Made by a program: the position numbers and the translations under genes. The notes beneath the pieces are model-generated. The model had not been told where the DNA came from, made no database searches, and was given only the letters and a program-made list of their open reading frames with translations. Positions 42,125-53,140 of a stretch of 64,000 nt of DNA are shown here, in pieces; within the stretch, counting starts at the first letter, position 1; every line of letters starts with the position of its first letter. Source of the DNA: Isochrysis galbana (Eukaryota > Haptophyta > Isochrysidales > Isochrysidaceae); the NCBI GenBank assembly GCA_018136815.1, contig CM030936.1, positions 2,287,131-2,351,130 on the forward strand, given 5' to 3'.

Positions 42125-42535
42125 GCAAGAGTGAGGATTGGGTGACAACAGCAACAGCGCACAGACGTCCGACGACGAGCTGGCAGATCAAATCCAGTCT
42201 GCTGTGATGTTGCGCTACAATAAGTCCAAACGTGTGTGAGAGAAGTGAGAGTGAATGAATGAAATGGATGTGTAATTCAACTCTTATGTTCACCTCTTCT
42301 TCATTCATTGGTAAGTAGCAGGCTAGAGCCGGTAGCCTAGCAGGTGCACGCAATGAACCGGGCGGTGGTGTGTGGCGTGCGCATGTGCTACAATACAATG
42401 GACGCGGACGGAGTTTTTTTGTCCTCGGAGTGACAAGTCTGTACAAGTTTGGGTGCCTTTTGGCGACAAGAATGACAAACTTGTCGTGCAAGTTTGGGCA
42501 TGTCGGACGACAATAAGCATTGGTCAGGCCCAATA
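42125..42535 (+). pseudogene. hAT transposase C-terminus and right terminus
   Basis: The plus strand reads DDELADQIQSAVMLRYNKSK followed by a stop at about 42240, the same tail seen in the hAT copies near 4780 and 59560. Downstream are 'caagtttgggtgcc' and 'caagtttgggcatg', and the terminal-like 'gcattggtcaggccca'. The N-terminal part of the element is missing. Confidence 0.5.
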
Positions 42536-43487
42536 ATTCTCACACTGTTTTACGATATGTGTGCGGTGAGACACCATCCATGCACCTTGCGCGACAGACG
42601 AACGCCGCAAAAACGCGGCGATGGTTGAAAAAGTCGCGAGGAGCGGGGGCCGAGACCCCACGGGGGCACGAAGAGTCACATACAACAGGCGGTTACGTTT
42701 GTCTTGCCACAGGAACACCCAACAAGAAGTCTGCCTCAATCAACATGCTTATGGGAAGCGCGCCCCCCCTCACACTTTTTGTGAGTGCAAGGCGTGCACC
42801 CCTCCCAAGCCAAATGGAGGGGGAAGGTGGTACCAAATAAGGAGGCAAACGACCTTCTCTCATAGCGACAGCCGCGACGTCGTTATGGCCATGCACTTGC
42901 ACTCTCGCACACGCTTTATTTACATTTGGTAAATCGTAATTCTGGACTTTTACTTTCACGCAAACGTGACAATAAATTCCTCCGTGAATGGCTACCCTCC
43001 CTCCGCCCGCTTTCTCACTATGTCTAAGATCGGAGAACGACCCAACAATATTGCTGCCCAACCTTGTACCCCTCGTAGGCTAACAAACCCATTGCCCATT
43101 GCCCTTGTTCAAATCTGCCACGTACATTCGCATCGCTTCCCGCCTAAAGACCCAGGGCCGACTGGGACACACGAAAACTCTCGATTAGGTACGACCGTCA
43201 CGTGCGTGTCGTGTGCACGTCTAGCAGCCCGTCATCTTGCCCGAGTTGTTGGCTATGCGATGTGTGTGTGAGATGCGAAGGCTGGGGTCCACCTCTTGAC
43301 CACCGCAAATGGAGCACATGCATCGTTTTGGCGTCACGTTACTGCAAATATACTCGGTCACTTGTGCATCACAAAATCCCAGCGAGCAGCCCACGTCGCA
43401 CGGACCACGTCGTTGTAGGGGTAACAGTGCGCCGCTATGCTGCAACGTGAACGTGTGAGTCGCCTTGAGTCGCCCGACTCGGTCATC
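42536..43487. other. Gene-poor region downstream of Tim44
   Basis: No gene recognised. Near 42810-42860 'ccaaatggagggggaagg', 'ggtaccaaataagg' and 'aggcaaacgacctt' recall the ends of the elements at 47298 and 57744, so part of this is probably another end of that family. Confidence 0.35.
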
Positions 43488-45149
43488 TTAGTACACCGTC
43501 ATCATGCCGCGCACCGCCAACTCTGTAACCTGCCATTTGCCGTCCGTCTCTGAGCGCGGCCGCTCTTCAGACGATTTCGAGCCGCTCATCTTCCCTTCAG
43601 CATCTGGTGCCTCGCCGTTGTCCCGGTCGACCTCTGCGTGATCGTTTTCTTGGCGTTTGCTCCACTCATCAGGAGGATCGACGAATTCCTCGTTCGGTTG
43701 TAGAGCAAAAAGGTAGTGAACGGCGCGGATGTCGTCCTCGTTGCCCTCAACGATCTTGCCCGTCAGCTTGGAGCGCACGCAGTTGAGCTGATGTGCCTAT
43801 CAAATCCAGTGGAATGGATTGCGGGGGTTCTAAGGTTGATTTGAGTGCGGACAAGGTGTGCTGCCGAGCAAATGGGTAATGCAAATGTGCACATGATGAG
43901 CCCGGTGCTCTGTCGCGTCGCGTTCCGTTCGCGCTGAGCATATGCGTCGCCCCGTAAAATATGGGAGCAAGATGAGCTCCGCACCTCGAACGAGATCACG
44001 GGGGTAGGAATACCGCCGATGAAGCGCACTGACTCGATTTCTGGTTCAGAAAGGAACAGCAGCCTCTCATCCATCTATGAGGGGAGAAACAAGGGCCATA
44101 TCAATCTTCTAGCAGTGCTGGGTACAGCGGCGGCGAGGCTGAACCAAGCGTAAGCACCATTCCGTGCATCGCCGCCAGCTCCCCGATGAAGAGGCCAGCA
44201 GCTCGATGGCGGGATGCTCCTCACATTGCACACAGCTAAATGCATATCAGAGCAAGCAACACCCCACTACACGGACCTGAAGCTGGTGCGCCTGCCTTTC
44301 CATGACTGACTTGTGCAGTGCTCCATAAGCAGCTTCGCGACAGTTTCGGCGCAGAACCTCCATATCACCGCGCAAGTATGCGCCAAGCACATCCTTTTGC
44401 TTCTGCACAACTTCTGTAGCGAGGAAGGTGTCCATGTCGAAATCTGGCATGATTTCTCGGAGTTCCCGCAAGGCTTCTGCTTGCTCTGTCTCACCGAAAA
44501 TGCGGTCCCCAACGCCGCCCGCCGCATCGCCGAACACGGCGCCAAAGCGCCCAAACGGCGACTCAGAGGCGAAGTTGAACGTCTTCTCCCAAAAGGTAGG
44601 CTCCCTCACTACGACCTGCGTCGAATTTGGGTCGCCTTGCCCTTGGGTTGGCGGAGCAGATCCTCCGCCAAATAGCCCGCTGATCCTATCGCGTAACTGA
44701 TCGAAGAACCCGGTGCTGCGAACGCCCTGCTTCTCCCCAGCCGCCTGGCCTGCGTCAGCGCTGGCCTTGTCGCTGCTCCCGTCGGCACCGCCACTGGGAT
44801 TGAAGCCAGCCTTCGCTCTGGCTTCCTCCGCCATCTGTGCAGCATGGTTTGCAGCAGAGGAAGCCTTGGCACCAGCCTGGTGAGCCGCCGCGGATGCAGA
44901 CGAGCCAGCGGCCTCGGCCGCCTTCTGCACCCCCGCGGCCGCCTTCTGGGCCGCCTCACGTGCCTTGTTCAGCGTCTCATCCTCGCGGAGGCTTTTGATG
45001 GTGTCCTGCAGCTCCTTGTTCTTCTCCATCTCCTTCTTGAGGGAGTCGCGGAAGTTGCCAAAGAAACCGCCATTGTGACGGACGGCGCGCACGCTCGTGC
45101 ATCCGAGCGCAGCACGTGCGAGCCGGCTCGAGCTGCCGCGCGCGAGCAT
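43488..45149 (-). CDS. Tim44, mitochondrial inner-membrane translocase subunit
   Basis: Three exons on the minus strand (45149-44277, 44074-43985, 43787-43488), all phase-0 GT-AG introns (about 200 bp each), give 420 residues, close to yeast Tim44. The N-terminus (MLARGSSSRLARAALGCTSV, RAVRHNGGFFG) is an Arg/Ser-rich matrix presequence. A charged helical region (NFRDSLKKEMEKNKELQDTI and an Ala-rich segment) follows, as in the Hsp70-binding part. The C-terminal domain starts PTFWEKTFNFASESPFGRFG, continues LREIMPDFDMDTFL and LRGDMEVLRRNCREAAYGAL, then MDERLLFLSEPEIESVRFIG, and ends with VRSKLTGKIVEGNEDDIRAV and HYLFAL before an acidic tail. It tethers mitochondrial Hsp70 to the TIM23 channel to drive import. 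Confidence 0.93.
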
Positions 45150-45290
45150 GATGGGCGGGGCTGCGAGAAAGGGGTGAGGGGCGGGGGGGCAGAAGGGGAG
45201 GAGGGAGACGCGCGCGCGGCGGGGGCGGCGAGAGGAGAGGCGAGAGAGCCGCGATGCGGGGGGGCAGACGTGGCATCCGGAAGGGAGAGA
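45150..45290 (-). promoter_or_regulatory. CT-rich 5' flank of Tim44 gene
   Basis: On the coding strand the 140 bases upstream of the start are C/T-rich ('ctctcctctcgccgcccccg'). Confidence 0.3.
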
Positions 45291-45676
45291 GAGGTTATGT
45301 TGTAGAGTACGATGCCTCTCTCTACGGATACAGCCTACAGCAACTACTCTACTTACTACTCTGAGTGTGTCGGTTGTGTTTCGGTCAGAACTTGCACACC
45401 GTCACCAGAATCTCCACGGCCTCTTGTAGGCTCGCAGGTCACCGGGCCCTACAAAGTCGCATTCCGTCGAAAGAGGAAATAGGATCATGTAATTTTCTTT
45501 TTATGGATTATGATTATGGCGGATTCGGATTCACTCTTCACTATTTCTATTTCTCTGCTTCTACTTACTATTTACGCTAACGGTAGTTATTTGTTATTTT
45601 TATTTTGGTTATCACAACTTTAAGTATGAGTATGTTTGTTTTAAATATTAGAAACATAATGTTCATTTTCATAGTA
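45291..45676. other. AT-rich spacer
   Basis: No gene. Strongly AT-rich from 45550 to 45670, next to the mariner-like element. Confidence 0.35.
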
Positions 45677-46688
45677 CTACCTCCGTTCCATTACTGAACC
45701 GCATCGCCAAAATAGGGACAGTAAAGTTGACATAAAAGAAATTCGTGTGGAGAGGGGAATAGCGGGTACACTGGGGCGAAAGACCACCAAAAAATCTGGC
45801 ACCCAAAGCCACCAAGGGCGTCCGAATATTATATTTTCAGTATTGATCAAACACGATTTTGGCGCCCCCTAGCTACACGGCCGATCGCCTTGCCACGAAA
45901 GCTCTCGCCGCTCCGCCTCTCTCGCGAGAGCCGGGCCGCATGGCGCGCCTGAAGGTGGTCGAGCCCCAGCAGCATGGGAGGCGCACCGGTGGCGACTTTG
46001 TGAGGCGCTGCCGTCCTGCTTCTCCCGAGCAGCCTCCTGAGCCGCCCAGCACGCCCAAGGAGGATGCGGCCCCACCGTCCAAGAAGTGGCAGTGGTCGTT
46101 GACGCCGAACTGCCAGGCGGCAATTGCTGTGGCATACGAGCATACGAGCGCGAGCGGCTGCCCGAGCCGAAGCATGGGAAGGAGTGGCAGCGAGCGCACG
46201 CGGCATTGTGGGAGAAGTATCATGTTGGCCCGCGCTATCCGACTGAGGTCAGCCGAACATCATCAGCTGGCGGCTGGCTGAGGCGGAACGTCTGCCGGCA
46301 TGCCGCAAGGGTGCTGGTGGCCTTGCCACTGTGCAATTGTGAGCAAGCATTCAGCATGAATACACCCCCTGAAGAATTTAGTGCTCTCTTCAATAACTAA
46401 AGCCTGGTGTTGGCGCGCATCGTTGAGGTGGAGGGATCGAATGAGTATGATTTGCCGCACCGCCGTGATCTGTGATGTGCTCGAGGACACTGACACTGAT
46501 TAGAATTCCTTTCTTTGTGACTTTGTCCGTAGGTGCGAATCACACTATTGAGATGAAACAAAATGTTCATGTTAAGCCCCAATGTACCCTCTCCCCTCTA
46601 ACATCTTTGGCGGGGCCCCAATATTAGTGTCTAGCTGACAGTTATTGTTTAAAGCCTCCTTGACATCTGAGTAATGGAACGGAGGTAG
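45677..46688. mobile_element. Tc1/mariner-like (Stowaway-type) element
   Basis: 1012 bp with inverted ends CTACCTCCGTTCCATTACT and TA on each side (45675-45676, 46689-46690), the TA target duplication of the Tc1/mariner superfamily. The terminus closely resembles plant Stowaway ends (CTCCCTCCGT). The GC-rich interior (45870-46270) has coding-like frames, for example KHGKEWQRAHAALWEKYHV, but no DDE transposase pattern that I can identify, so it is probably non-autonomous and may carry captured sequence. Confidence 0.75.
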
Positions 46689-46804
46689 TATAAAAAAAAC
46701 CTTTTAATGTTCTCGCCACGCGCGCGGCTACGGGGTTGTCTATTGTAGCCACGCCCAGGTCCCTTCCTCTCCTCTCACTTCCCGCCTTGCGGCAACTCCC
46801 CTCG

Positions 46805-47090
46805 TGCTCTACATAGGGGCCCGGGTCGTGGGGGGGGGCTGGGTCGGGCGGGGTGCATCGGCCCTCAGTGGTCTGTCCTCGCCTTCCTCCTGTGCCTCTG
46901 GGTGGCCGGTTTCTTGCTGCTGTGTTGTTGGTGTCGCGCCGTTGCTGAGGTGCCTCATGCTCGTGAGTTGTTCTTCTTCGTAGGTGGTTCTTTCAGGGAG
47001 GGGGGGGGGGAGGGGAGGGTGTGCCTCGACCTCAGGCGAGCCTTTCGGCGAGGCCAATCGCTTCCGCCACAAGGCCGAGGTTGTCGCTCA
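46805..47090 (-). pseudogene. MRHL-type element fragment
   Basis: The minus frame contains TTYEEEQLTSMRHLSNGATP followed by an acidic, Glu/Gln-rich stretch, similar to the start at 36696. No further domain. Confidence 0.35.
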
Positions 47091-47297
47091 TTCTTAGTTT
47101 ACCTTTGTTGTCTTCTGTAAATATCGGGGCGCTGAGCTCCGCTGACCTTTTTATTTTAGGTTTTCTACCCTGGGCCGCCGTGCGAGTGCGCAACGGGCGA
47201 CAGGTTTTCGACGGAGTTAGGCCCCTCGCCAGGGTGGTGAATCTTAAGAGCGTGGATTCTAAGACCGGTATGTAGTGGTATTCATATGATTCGAACT

Positions 47298-47935
47298 AGG
47301 TCGTTTGCCTTCATTTGGTACCCCTCGTTTCCAAATACGCGATGCGGGGCCACCACGAGGGAGTCCCAATCCTAGGGGTGGGAGGGCGAGGGAGCGTGAA
47401 GGCGCGGGGGCGTCACGCATGACGTGGCCGCCGCGCAGCCGCATGCAGGACCTCTCCTCACACTTGTCTTGAAAGGATCGTCTTCAATGAGTGCATCGGA
47501 TGTATACCGCACTCCTCGTGTGTCAGCTTGAACTTCTTTTCGATGTCGTAAAAGCTGTGGTACGGGTCAATGTACCCCTGCTTCTTTTCGAGCATGAGGT
47601 AATGCCTACCGGTCTTATCAATGGCGTAGGGATACGGAAAGTCGTTCGCTCCTACAGGCGATACGAATGCGACGATCTCGTCGACGGCCTCAAATTCGAA
47701 CACTTCGATGCCCACGAAGACGTATTTGAGGTCGCCGATGTAGAAGAGCAAAGAGTTCCCTGCTTCATTGAGCTTGTTCACTCTGTCGTACCCTCCTGAC
47801 AATACGACAGTCAATGGGCATCGCCGAGGCCACCGAGGCCGCCGAGGCCGCCGCGGCCGTCGAGAACGTGCCGCGCCTGCGCAACGTGCGCGGCGGCTCC
47901 GTGCTCCGCCTGCACGAGCGGGCGGCATTCCCCAG
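47298..47935. mobile_element. Gene-fragment-carrying element P2 (partial)
   Basis: The left boundary 'aggtcgtttgccttcatttg' followed by 'gtacccctcgtttccaaata' is the reverse complement of the right end of element P1 at 57744, over about 50 bp. Inside, 47412-47655 is nearly identical to 56028-56248 apart from a 21-bp indel and a single substitution. A further coding-like piece at 47814-47930 (+, MGIAEATEAAEAAAAVENVP) abuts it. The other end is not seen; a foldback element follows. Confidence 0.65.
47458..47809 (-). pseudogene. Fragment resembling a giant-virus-type protein family
   Basis: On the minus strand a 115-codon piece reads GGYDRVNKLNEAGNSLLFYI, GDLKYVFVGIEVFEFEAVDE, then IVAFVSPVGANDFPYPYAID and YLMLEKKQGYIDPYHSFYD, ending at a stop. 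The GNSLL, YVFVG and SPVG-NDxPYPYA blocks match, from my knowledge of the family, a multicopy uncharacterised protein common in large DNA viruses of algae and amoebae. The N-terminal part is missing. It sits inside element P2. Function unknown. Confidence 0.5.
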
Positions 47936-48085
47936 AGAGTTGTTTGTTCTCCCCCTCCCCCCTCACGCGGAACGTTGTCAGATTTGGCCCCCTCGAAAAC
48001 CGCGCATCTCCCATCACAAACCGCGCACTATTCTGACAACCTTCCGCGTACGGGGGTAGGGGGGAAATCAACAACTTCCTGGGAG
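47936..48085. mobile_element. Foldback-element arms (dispersed copy)
   Basis: A right arm ('ccccagagagttgtttgttc', then 'acgcggaacgttgtcagatt') is followed by the 'aaaaccgcgcatc' spacer and a left arm ('ttctgacaaccttccgcgta', then 'aatcaacaacttcctggg'). It is the same family as the array at 12081 but with arms in inside-out order. Confidence 0.75.
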
Positions 48086-48351
48086 CGCTGCACGAGTTGG
48101 GGAGGAGGGCTGCACGAGCGGGCGGCATTCTCCCCCTGCAATACGTCACCCGTCAACCCCCTCACCAACAGTCTGAAGATCCCGCTGAAGTGCTTTCGTG
48201 GCAATTGAAGAGCTAACTTTTTGGTGGATTGCTCGATGGGGGCCTCGGGACCATGATGGGGGAGGAGAGACAATGCAAGGTTTCTATACTCCATTTCTGG
48301 TTGACAAACAATAAAAATGAAGGGGGGTGTAGAATAATTTACCTCCTCTAT
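48086..48351. other. Foldback flank and 3' flank of LINE derivative
   Basis: 'ctgcacgagcgggcggcatt' occurs twice, at about 47910 and 48109, a direct repeat around the foldback arms. No gene. Confidence 0.4.
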
Positions 48352-49216
48352 TTATTTGGAGCGAAGGGCAAAGGGTTTGAAGGCACCGCGCGTCGCCAAC
48401 CATGACATTGCGGCTTTGATGGCATTGATGGAGGGGAATGTACTGTCGAATGTTCGACCGAACATTCGCCGAATGGTGGCCTTGGTGGCGTCCTTGTACT
48501 CTTGCTCGTTCAGTGTGACATCCTTGGTCGCGTCCAACCAGAACTTCGCCTTTTTCTTCCATATGGGTTGCGAGAGTGCGCCTTCGCGCGTGAGCCACGA
48601 GGGTTGAATGTTTAGGTCTCGGAAGTTTACCAGGGCTTCTCTCCAGAAGGTCGGGAGTGCTGGGTTGCCTCTGAGGCTTCCCGTAAGTGTTTTTATTGGT
48701 ATCGTGGAGAGGACAGCGCCCCTCCCCAGTCCGGTGCGGCAGAACCATGCGTCCAGCGCGTGCTTCCAGATCGCTTTGCGTGCGTTTAGGTAGTTTAGGA
48801 TCCATTTGGCTTGGAGGGCCTTGACATGAGTCGGCCAGTGTAGGAGCCCTAGCCCCAATGTGGCTGCGGGTCGCGCCGCCGAGGCGGCGCGGCCCTTGCC
48901 AGGGTGGGAGGGGCCTCTGCCATAAGGCATGCCCAGTGGGGTGCGGCTGGTCCCTGCCTGATGCTGTTTCCCTGGGTCCTGCAGTCTGCTGCCTCCCATG
49001 TGGGGGGCCAGCATGGCTGCTGCGTGTGGTGTGGCCGGGGCCACGGGCCGTGTGGCGCGACGCGGGTCGCGCTCACCTGCTCGGCCTCTGATGGCGGGCG
49101 CGGTCGCTTCGACAGCGACTGCTCCATGGGGGCTGGGGGGCCGCCCTCAGCGGGGGGCCCGAAGGAGAGGGGGGGAGCGGCGGCGCGCTCCATGGCAACT
49201 GACTATAAAGTTAGTT
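48352..49216 (-). mobile_element. Internally deleted LINE derivative, copy 1
   Basis: Minus orientation. The 5' hairpin (49216-49197) precedes the ATG at 49193, which opens MERAAAPPLSFGPPAEGGPP and a Pro-rich ORF1-like stretch. After about 110 codons the sequence passes into a frame with GLGLLHWPTHVKALQAKWIL, then RGNPALPTFWREALVNFRDL and KATIRRMFGRTFDSTFPS, which is the post-RT region of non-LTR elements. Endonuclease and the reverse-transcriptase fingers and palm are absent. Confidence 0.7.
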
Positions 49217-49904
49217 GGCATTTTCATAGTATATGTGTGCTCAACTTGAGTCTGTCCCATATTCCATATTCGACGGAATCAACCTCCCCTCTCTCCCCTT
49301 CCGTCACGCGCCCTCACGCTCTCTACCCTTAAAGAATTGGCGCTCGCGCCCGCGGGGGGATCGGTTCCTTTATATCTAAGCTACATTCGGCATTTGATTC
49401 CCGCCGGATGCAGCGCCGTGTCGGGCTGCCGACAGTCCGACCACCCCCTGACCCTTTGGCATCATTGCCCGCGCAGCCCACCCAGCTCCTCACGGCGAGT
49501 GCACGCGGCTACCCTGGCTACCAGAGGCCCCACCCCGACCATCCCGACCCGCCCCTCGCAGGATTCGCCCTCTCTCGAACTCGGCATCGGGCATCGAGAA
49601 CCAGGACCAGCTCACTAACGCGGCCGTCCACGCGTGGCTGACGAGCCTGCGCGTTGAGGCTGCCTACGCGGCCATCCTCTACTCGGACAGTGCCAGATCC
49701 GGCATTGATCGATGAGGCGAGACCCGTGGGTGGCCTCAGGACGGGCCTTCGGGCCTTGTCGTGGCGCTCTACGCTGCGGCGGGCAGGAAAGGCCAAGATC
49801 CTACTAGAGCGCCTCATAGCGCATCTCGCGGGAACCCACCACCTAGAGCAGAAATCATTTTCTGCCGCTGGGTGGTGGCCTTGGCAGGTGGCATTAGAAA
49901 TACT
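49217..49904. other. No gene recognised
   Basis: GC-rich with short frames in all phases. A plus frame at 49654-49938 ends in a Trp-rich SAAGWWPWQVALEILYAVDD, not recognised. Confidence 0.25.
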
Positions 49905-50261
49905 TTATGCTGTTGATGACGCGCGACAGAGGCGCTGATCGCCGGGTCGAGAGCACCGGCTCCTCAGTGTCGCCTTCAGCTCATCCAAGTCATATCCATG
50001 CTTGGAGCCGAGGGCTGCTGCACGGTCGGCCGCTTGCTCGGGCGCACGAGCGTACGAGCGCTCCTCTCCCTGTGGCCCCGGAGTTCTGGCCGGCAGGGGA
50101 ATGACGCCACGCCGTATGCGCTCAAGATCCTCGGCGCCGAGCCTCTTCTCCCAGTGGTCCATGCGCCGCCGGTCCACCCCAAACTCCGCGGCCCATTGGG
50201 CCTTGGAGCATAACACCGAGCGATCGGCGATCGGTGTCGGGGTGGTACCAGCACACAGCAC
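49905..50261 (-). pseudogene. Coding-like fragment, helix-turn-helix-like
   Basis: Minus frame without an ATG near its start: QWAAEFGVDRRRMDHWEKRL, then GAEDLERIRRGVIPL. The first part has the look of a DNA-binding helix pair (AAEFGVDRRRMDHW), but I know no precise family. Probably a piece of a mobile element that continues in other frames to about 50700. Confidence 0.3.
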
Positions 50262-50967
50262 GCAACGGCCTTACAGGCCCTCTCCCTGACGCCCTCCGCC
50301 GCCGTGGCGCGCTGGGGGTCTGCATATGACATGGACGGCCCCGCATAGCGCCGCTCGCGCTGCGCGGGCGCCGCGCCCGCCCCGCCAGCCCGCCAGGGGT
50401 GCGAAGGACGCTGGCGACATCATCGACGTCGTCGCCGCCAGACGCTCCAGCTCCACCAGGCGGGCCGTCGCGCGGCGAGTGCGGATCTGCGCAGCTGGGA
50501 GGCTGTCTCCCAGTAGGCCTCGGGCCTCTAGCCTCTCCTCGAGCCATTTCCCAGCTTTCACAGCCCCCCCAGAGGGCGAAGGACACACGGCGAAGGGATT
50601 GCGCCGGCGCAAGGAATTGGCCGCCCACGTAGTACAAAGAACTCTTCCCTCAGGGAGGGAGCCTAGGTTGCTAGAGTGCAGCGACGCAACGAACAACGAC
50701 CCCCGGCGCCATCGCTCATGTGCAGCTGTCCCAGCAGCCCCCAGGGGCAGGAAGGCAGGAAGGACCCCCACGCCAGGAGTTGGGCACGCGCCAGGAATTG
50801 GGCAGCTGGGCAGCTACGGAGTACGAGTACCCCCGGAGTACCCGCTCTTCCCCTCTCAACAGGAATTTCTTTTCTGTAAACTTTATTGCCCCTATGTTGG
50901 CGATACGGTTCAGTAAGGGAATGGAGGTACATACTACTCGTACTAGTACATATGTTCGGCATGTGAC
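50262..50967. other. Unassigned GC-rich sequence
   Basis: Minus frames (50637-50271) contain a helical AVKAGKWLEERLEARGLLGD but no recognised domain. Confidence 0.25.
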
Positions 50968-51205
50968 GTGGAGGGGGGAGGGGGTTTGAATGGCGGGGCG
51001 GGAGGAGGAGCGGACACGCGGAAAGGGGGGAAAGAAGGGGGAAGGGGGGGGGGGGGGGGGCAGGTTGGAAAGGGAGGGGGGGGGGAGGGGGGGGCGGAGT
51101 GGGGGGGGCGGGGGGCGGGGGGGGCGGGGGGGCGGGGGGCGGGGGGGGGCGGGGGGGGCGGGGGGGAGGCAGGCTGAATGGGGGGAGGGGGGGGGGGGGA
51201 TGAGC
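50968..51205. repeat. Long G-rich tract
   Basis: About 240 bases dominated by G homopolymers with C and A interruptions ('gggggcggggggg'). High potential for G-quadruplex and assembly error. Gly- and Pro-rich frames across it are artefacts. Confidence 0.95.
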
Positions 51206-51606
51206 CCCAGTGAGCGAGTGGGTGAAAGCGAGGAGAATGAAGAAATGGACGCAGAGTGAGAGGAAAACGGAGGGGCGTAAGGCCAGGTGGGCGAGAGCGG
51301 CCCCCCCCCAAATGGTGCGCCACCCTCCCTTGTCCAGGCTTGCGGAGCCTCCCACGGCCTTGGCACGTAGCGGCAGTCTAAGAGCACACCTGCCGATTTA
51401 GACTGTTGATCGCTGCCGCCAGCGTGGGCACATCGTTGACCCATCCGCGCAGCGTGGGCACCAGTTATTCTCTTCCTCCTCTGGCCGCTCAACCTCTGCA
51501 CCCTGTCTGGCTTCAGGGGGAGGGCGAGGACCAGGACGGTGTGGCCACCTCGCGGTCGCAACGAAAAGTTGGCAACCAATCAAGCTCGACTGCTAGTGTG
51601 CACGGC

Positions 51607-53140
51607 ATGTCGGAGCCCAGCGCACCAGACACAGGGGGTTGGGCCTATGAGCGTGTTTTGCTCAAGTTCAAGGGGATGAACGATGACCAGATGCGGTCAA
51701 ACCTGGAGGTTCGGGCGGCAATAGGGGTCTTGGCTCGTATGTTCGATAGTCTGGACACTCTCGAAATGCGCGTCGCGGACAGCGACCTGGAGATGCAAGA
51801 GGCTCTCAAGCTGTACCGGGACATGAACCACCTATCCTTGGCAGGTGGAATCACCTGCGAGCAGGTGATACAACATGTGCAGTCGACGACCATTCTTCTC
51901 TTCTACAAGCCTGTTGATGCGCCCGTTCCCATCCCTGTCACCGCTGCCACTTTTTCATTACGTGCTCCATCCACCATGATGCTGCGGCTGCTTGCGACTC
52001 ACCCGAGGATGACACGAAAGGGATTTGCACGCGCCACGGTGCATTTTCTTAAAGAGCTCTGTCGGGCCTTGGACCAGAGCGACATTTTAGTCTACACGTA
52101 TCCTTCCTCGGCGTCATTCTACAAGGCATTGAACTTTCAACACACCAACCCGCATCTGCATCAACAGCGGCCGCCCACCATGGCTGCTGCAGCTCCAGCG
52201 GCCGCAACTCCAGCAGCCGTCCAGACTCCCGTGGCCACCACGCCTGCACCAATTGAGAACGGGACGAACGAGGGTGGGGCAGTTCCCCCACCTCAACCTC
52301 AGCCACAGAGGTCGCGCGAGGAGGTCCGCGACGCCAGACGGGTGTTCTCCGCAAAGGAGAATGAGATGATCTATCGTGTTCAGCCCACGCTGATATCCGT
52401 CTTGCATCGTGGCGTACGTGCCAATACTGAGGGGGTACACCCATATGCTTGCACACGTCGACGCGCAGTTCCAAATGCTGCTCCGGGCGATGAGCGATCT
52501 GCACCGGGCGCTCGCCGAAGAGGACATGACAAGGAGAGCCGCAGAGGACATGGGGCACACACGAGCTCAACGGATGCTGTTTCTGACGGCGCCAAGAACC
52601 GACCAGTCATCGGACTAGTTCCGGTGGACCCTGTCCCTGATTTCACACAAGCCGCGAATGGCTGGCGGGATGCTGTGAAGCCCCTGTGCACATCGTCCAC
52701 AACTAATGGCTGCGGGTGTTGTACCTCCACACCACCAGCGACGGCCAGCAGAGCCATCAACAAGGCGGAGGGTAGCGGAGCTGACGTGAGCGATGCCGAC
52801 ACCGGTGAGGAGCCTCCTCCTCGCAAGCGGAAAGGGGGAGGAACCGAAAAGGAATACGATGTGCAGGAAATCCTTGGAGTGAGGGCACATGGAGGCCAAG
52901 TACAGTACCTGATCAAATGGAAAGGGTGAGAGCTCTCCCCGTGGCGACCCGTGCGCCTGTGTCCCTTCCGACGCTAGCAGGCATGGCGGCATCCAGCCTT
53001 CTCACACAATTCCGTGCCCATGCCTCAGGTGGGCGGCAAAGCACAACACGTGGGAACCAAGATCGAATTTGGCCAATCTCGAGGATGAGATCCAGGCATT
53101 CGAGCGGTCCCTTACTGAAGCACGTGGTACCGACTGCTAG
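51607..53140 (+). CDS. GNAT acetyltransferase-like protein with C-terminal chromodomain
   Basis: Exon 1 runs from the ATG at 51607 to 52925, exon 2 from 53029 to 53140, with a 103-bp GT-AG intron; about 476 residues. The join rebuilds a chromodomain: KEYDVQEILGVRAHGGQVQY, LIKWKG-WAAKHNTWEPRSNL, then EDEIQAF. The N-terminal half has a coiled segment (DSLDTLEMRVADSDLEMQEA) and then a GNAT-like fold: AATFSLRAPSTMMLRLLATH, the acetyl-CoA-loop-like PRMTRKGFARATVHFLKELC, and the closing SASFYKALNF. The middle (52260-52850) is low-complexity. Between 52394 and 52618 a neighbouring frame (HMLAHVDAQFQMLLRAMSDL, HRALAEEDMTRRAAE) looks more protein-like, so there may be extra splicing or compensating indels. 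It could acetylate chromatin at methyl-lysine marks; this is inference. An element origin of the chromodomain is possible. Confidence 0.65.

Noticed and set aside
50663-51579. Pro-rich minus-strand ORFs of 230-290 codons
   Set aside because: Produced by the G-rich tract at 50968-51205. No conserved motif outside it.
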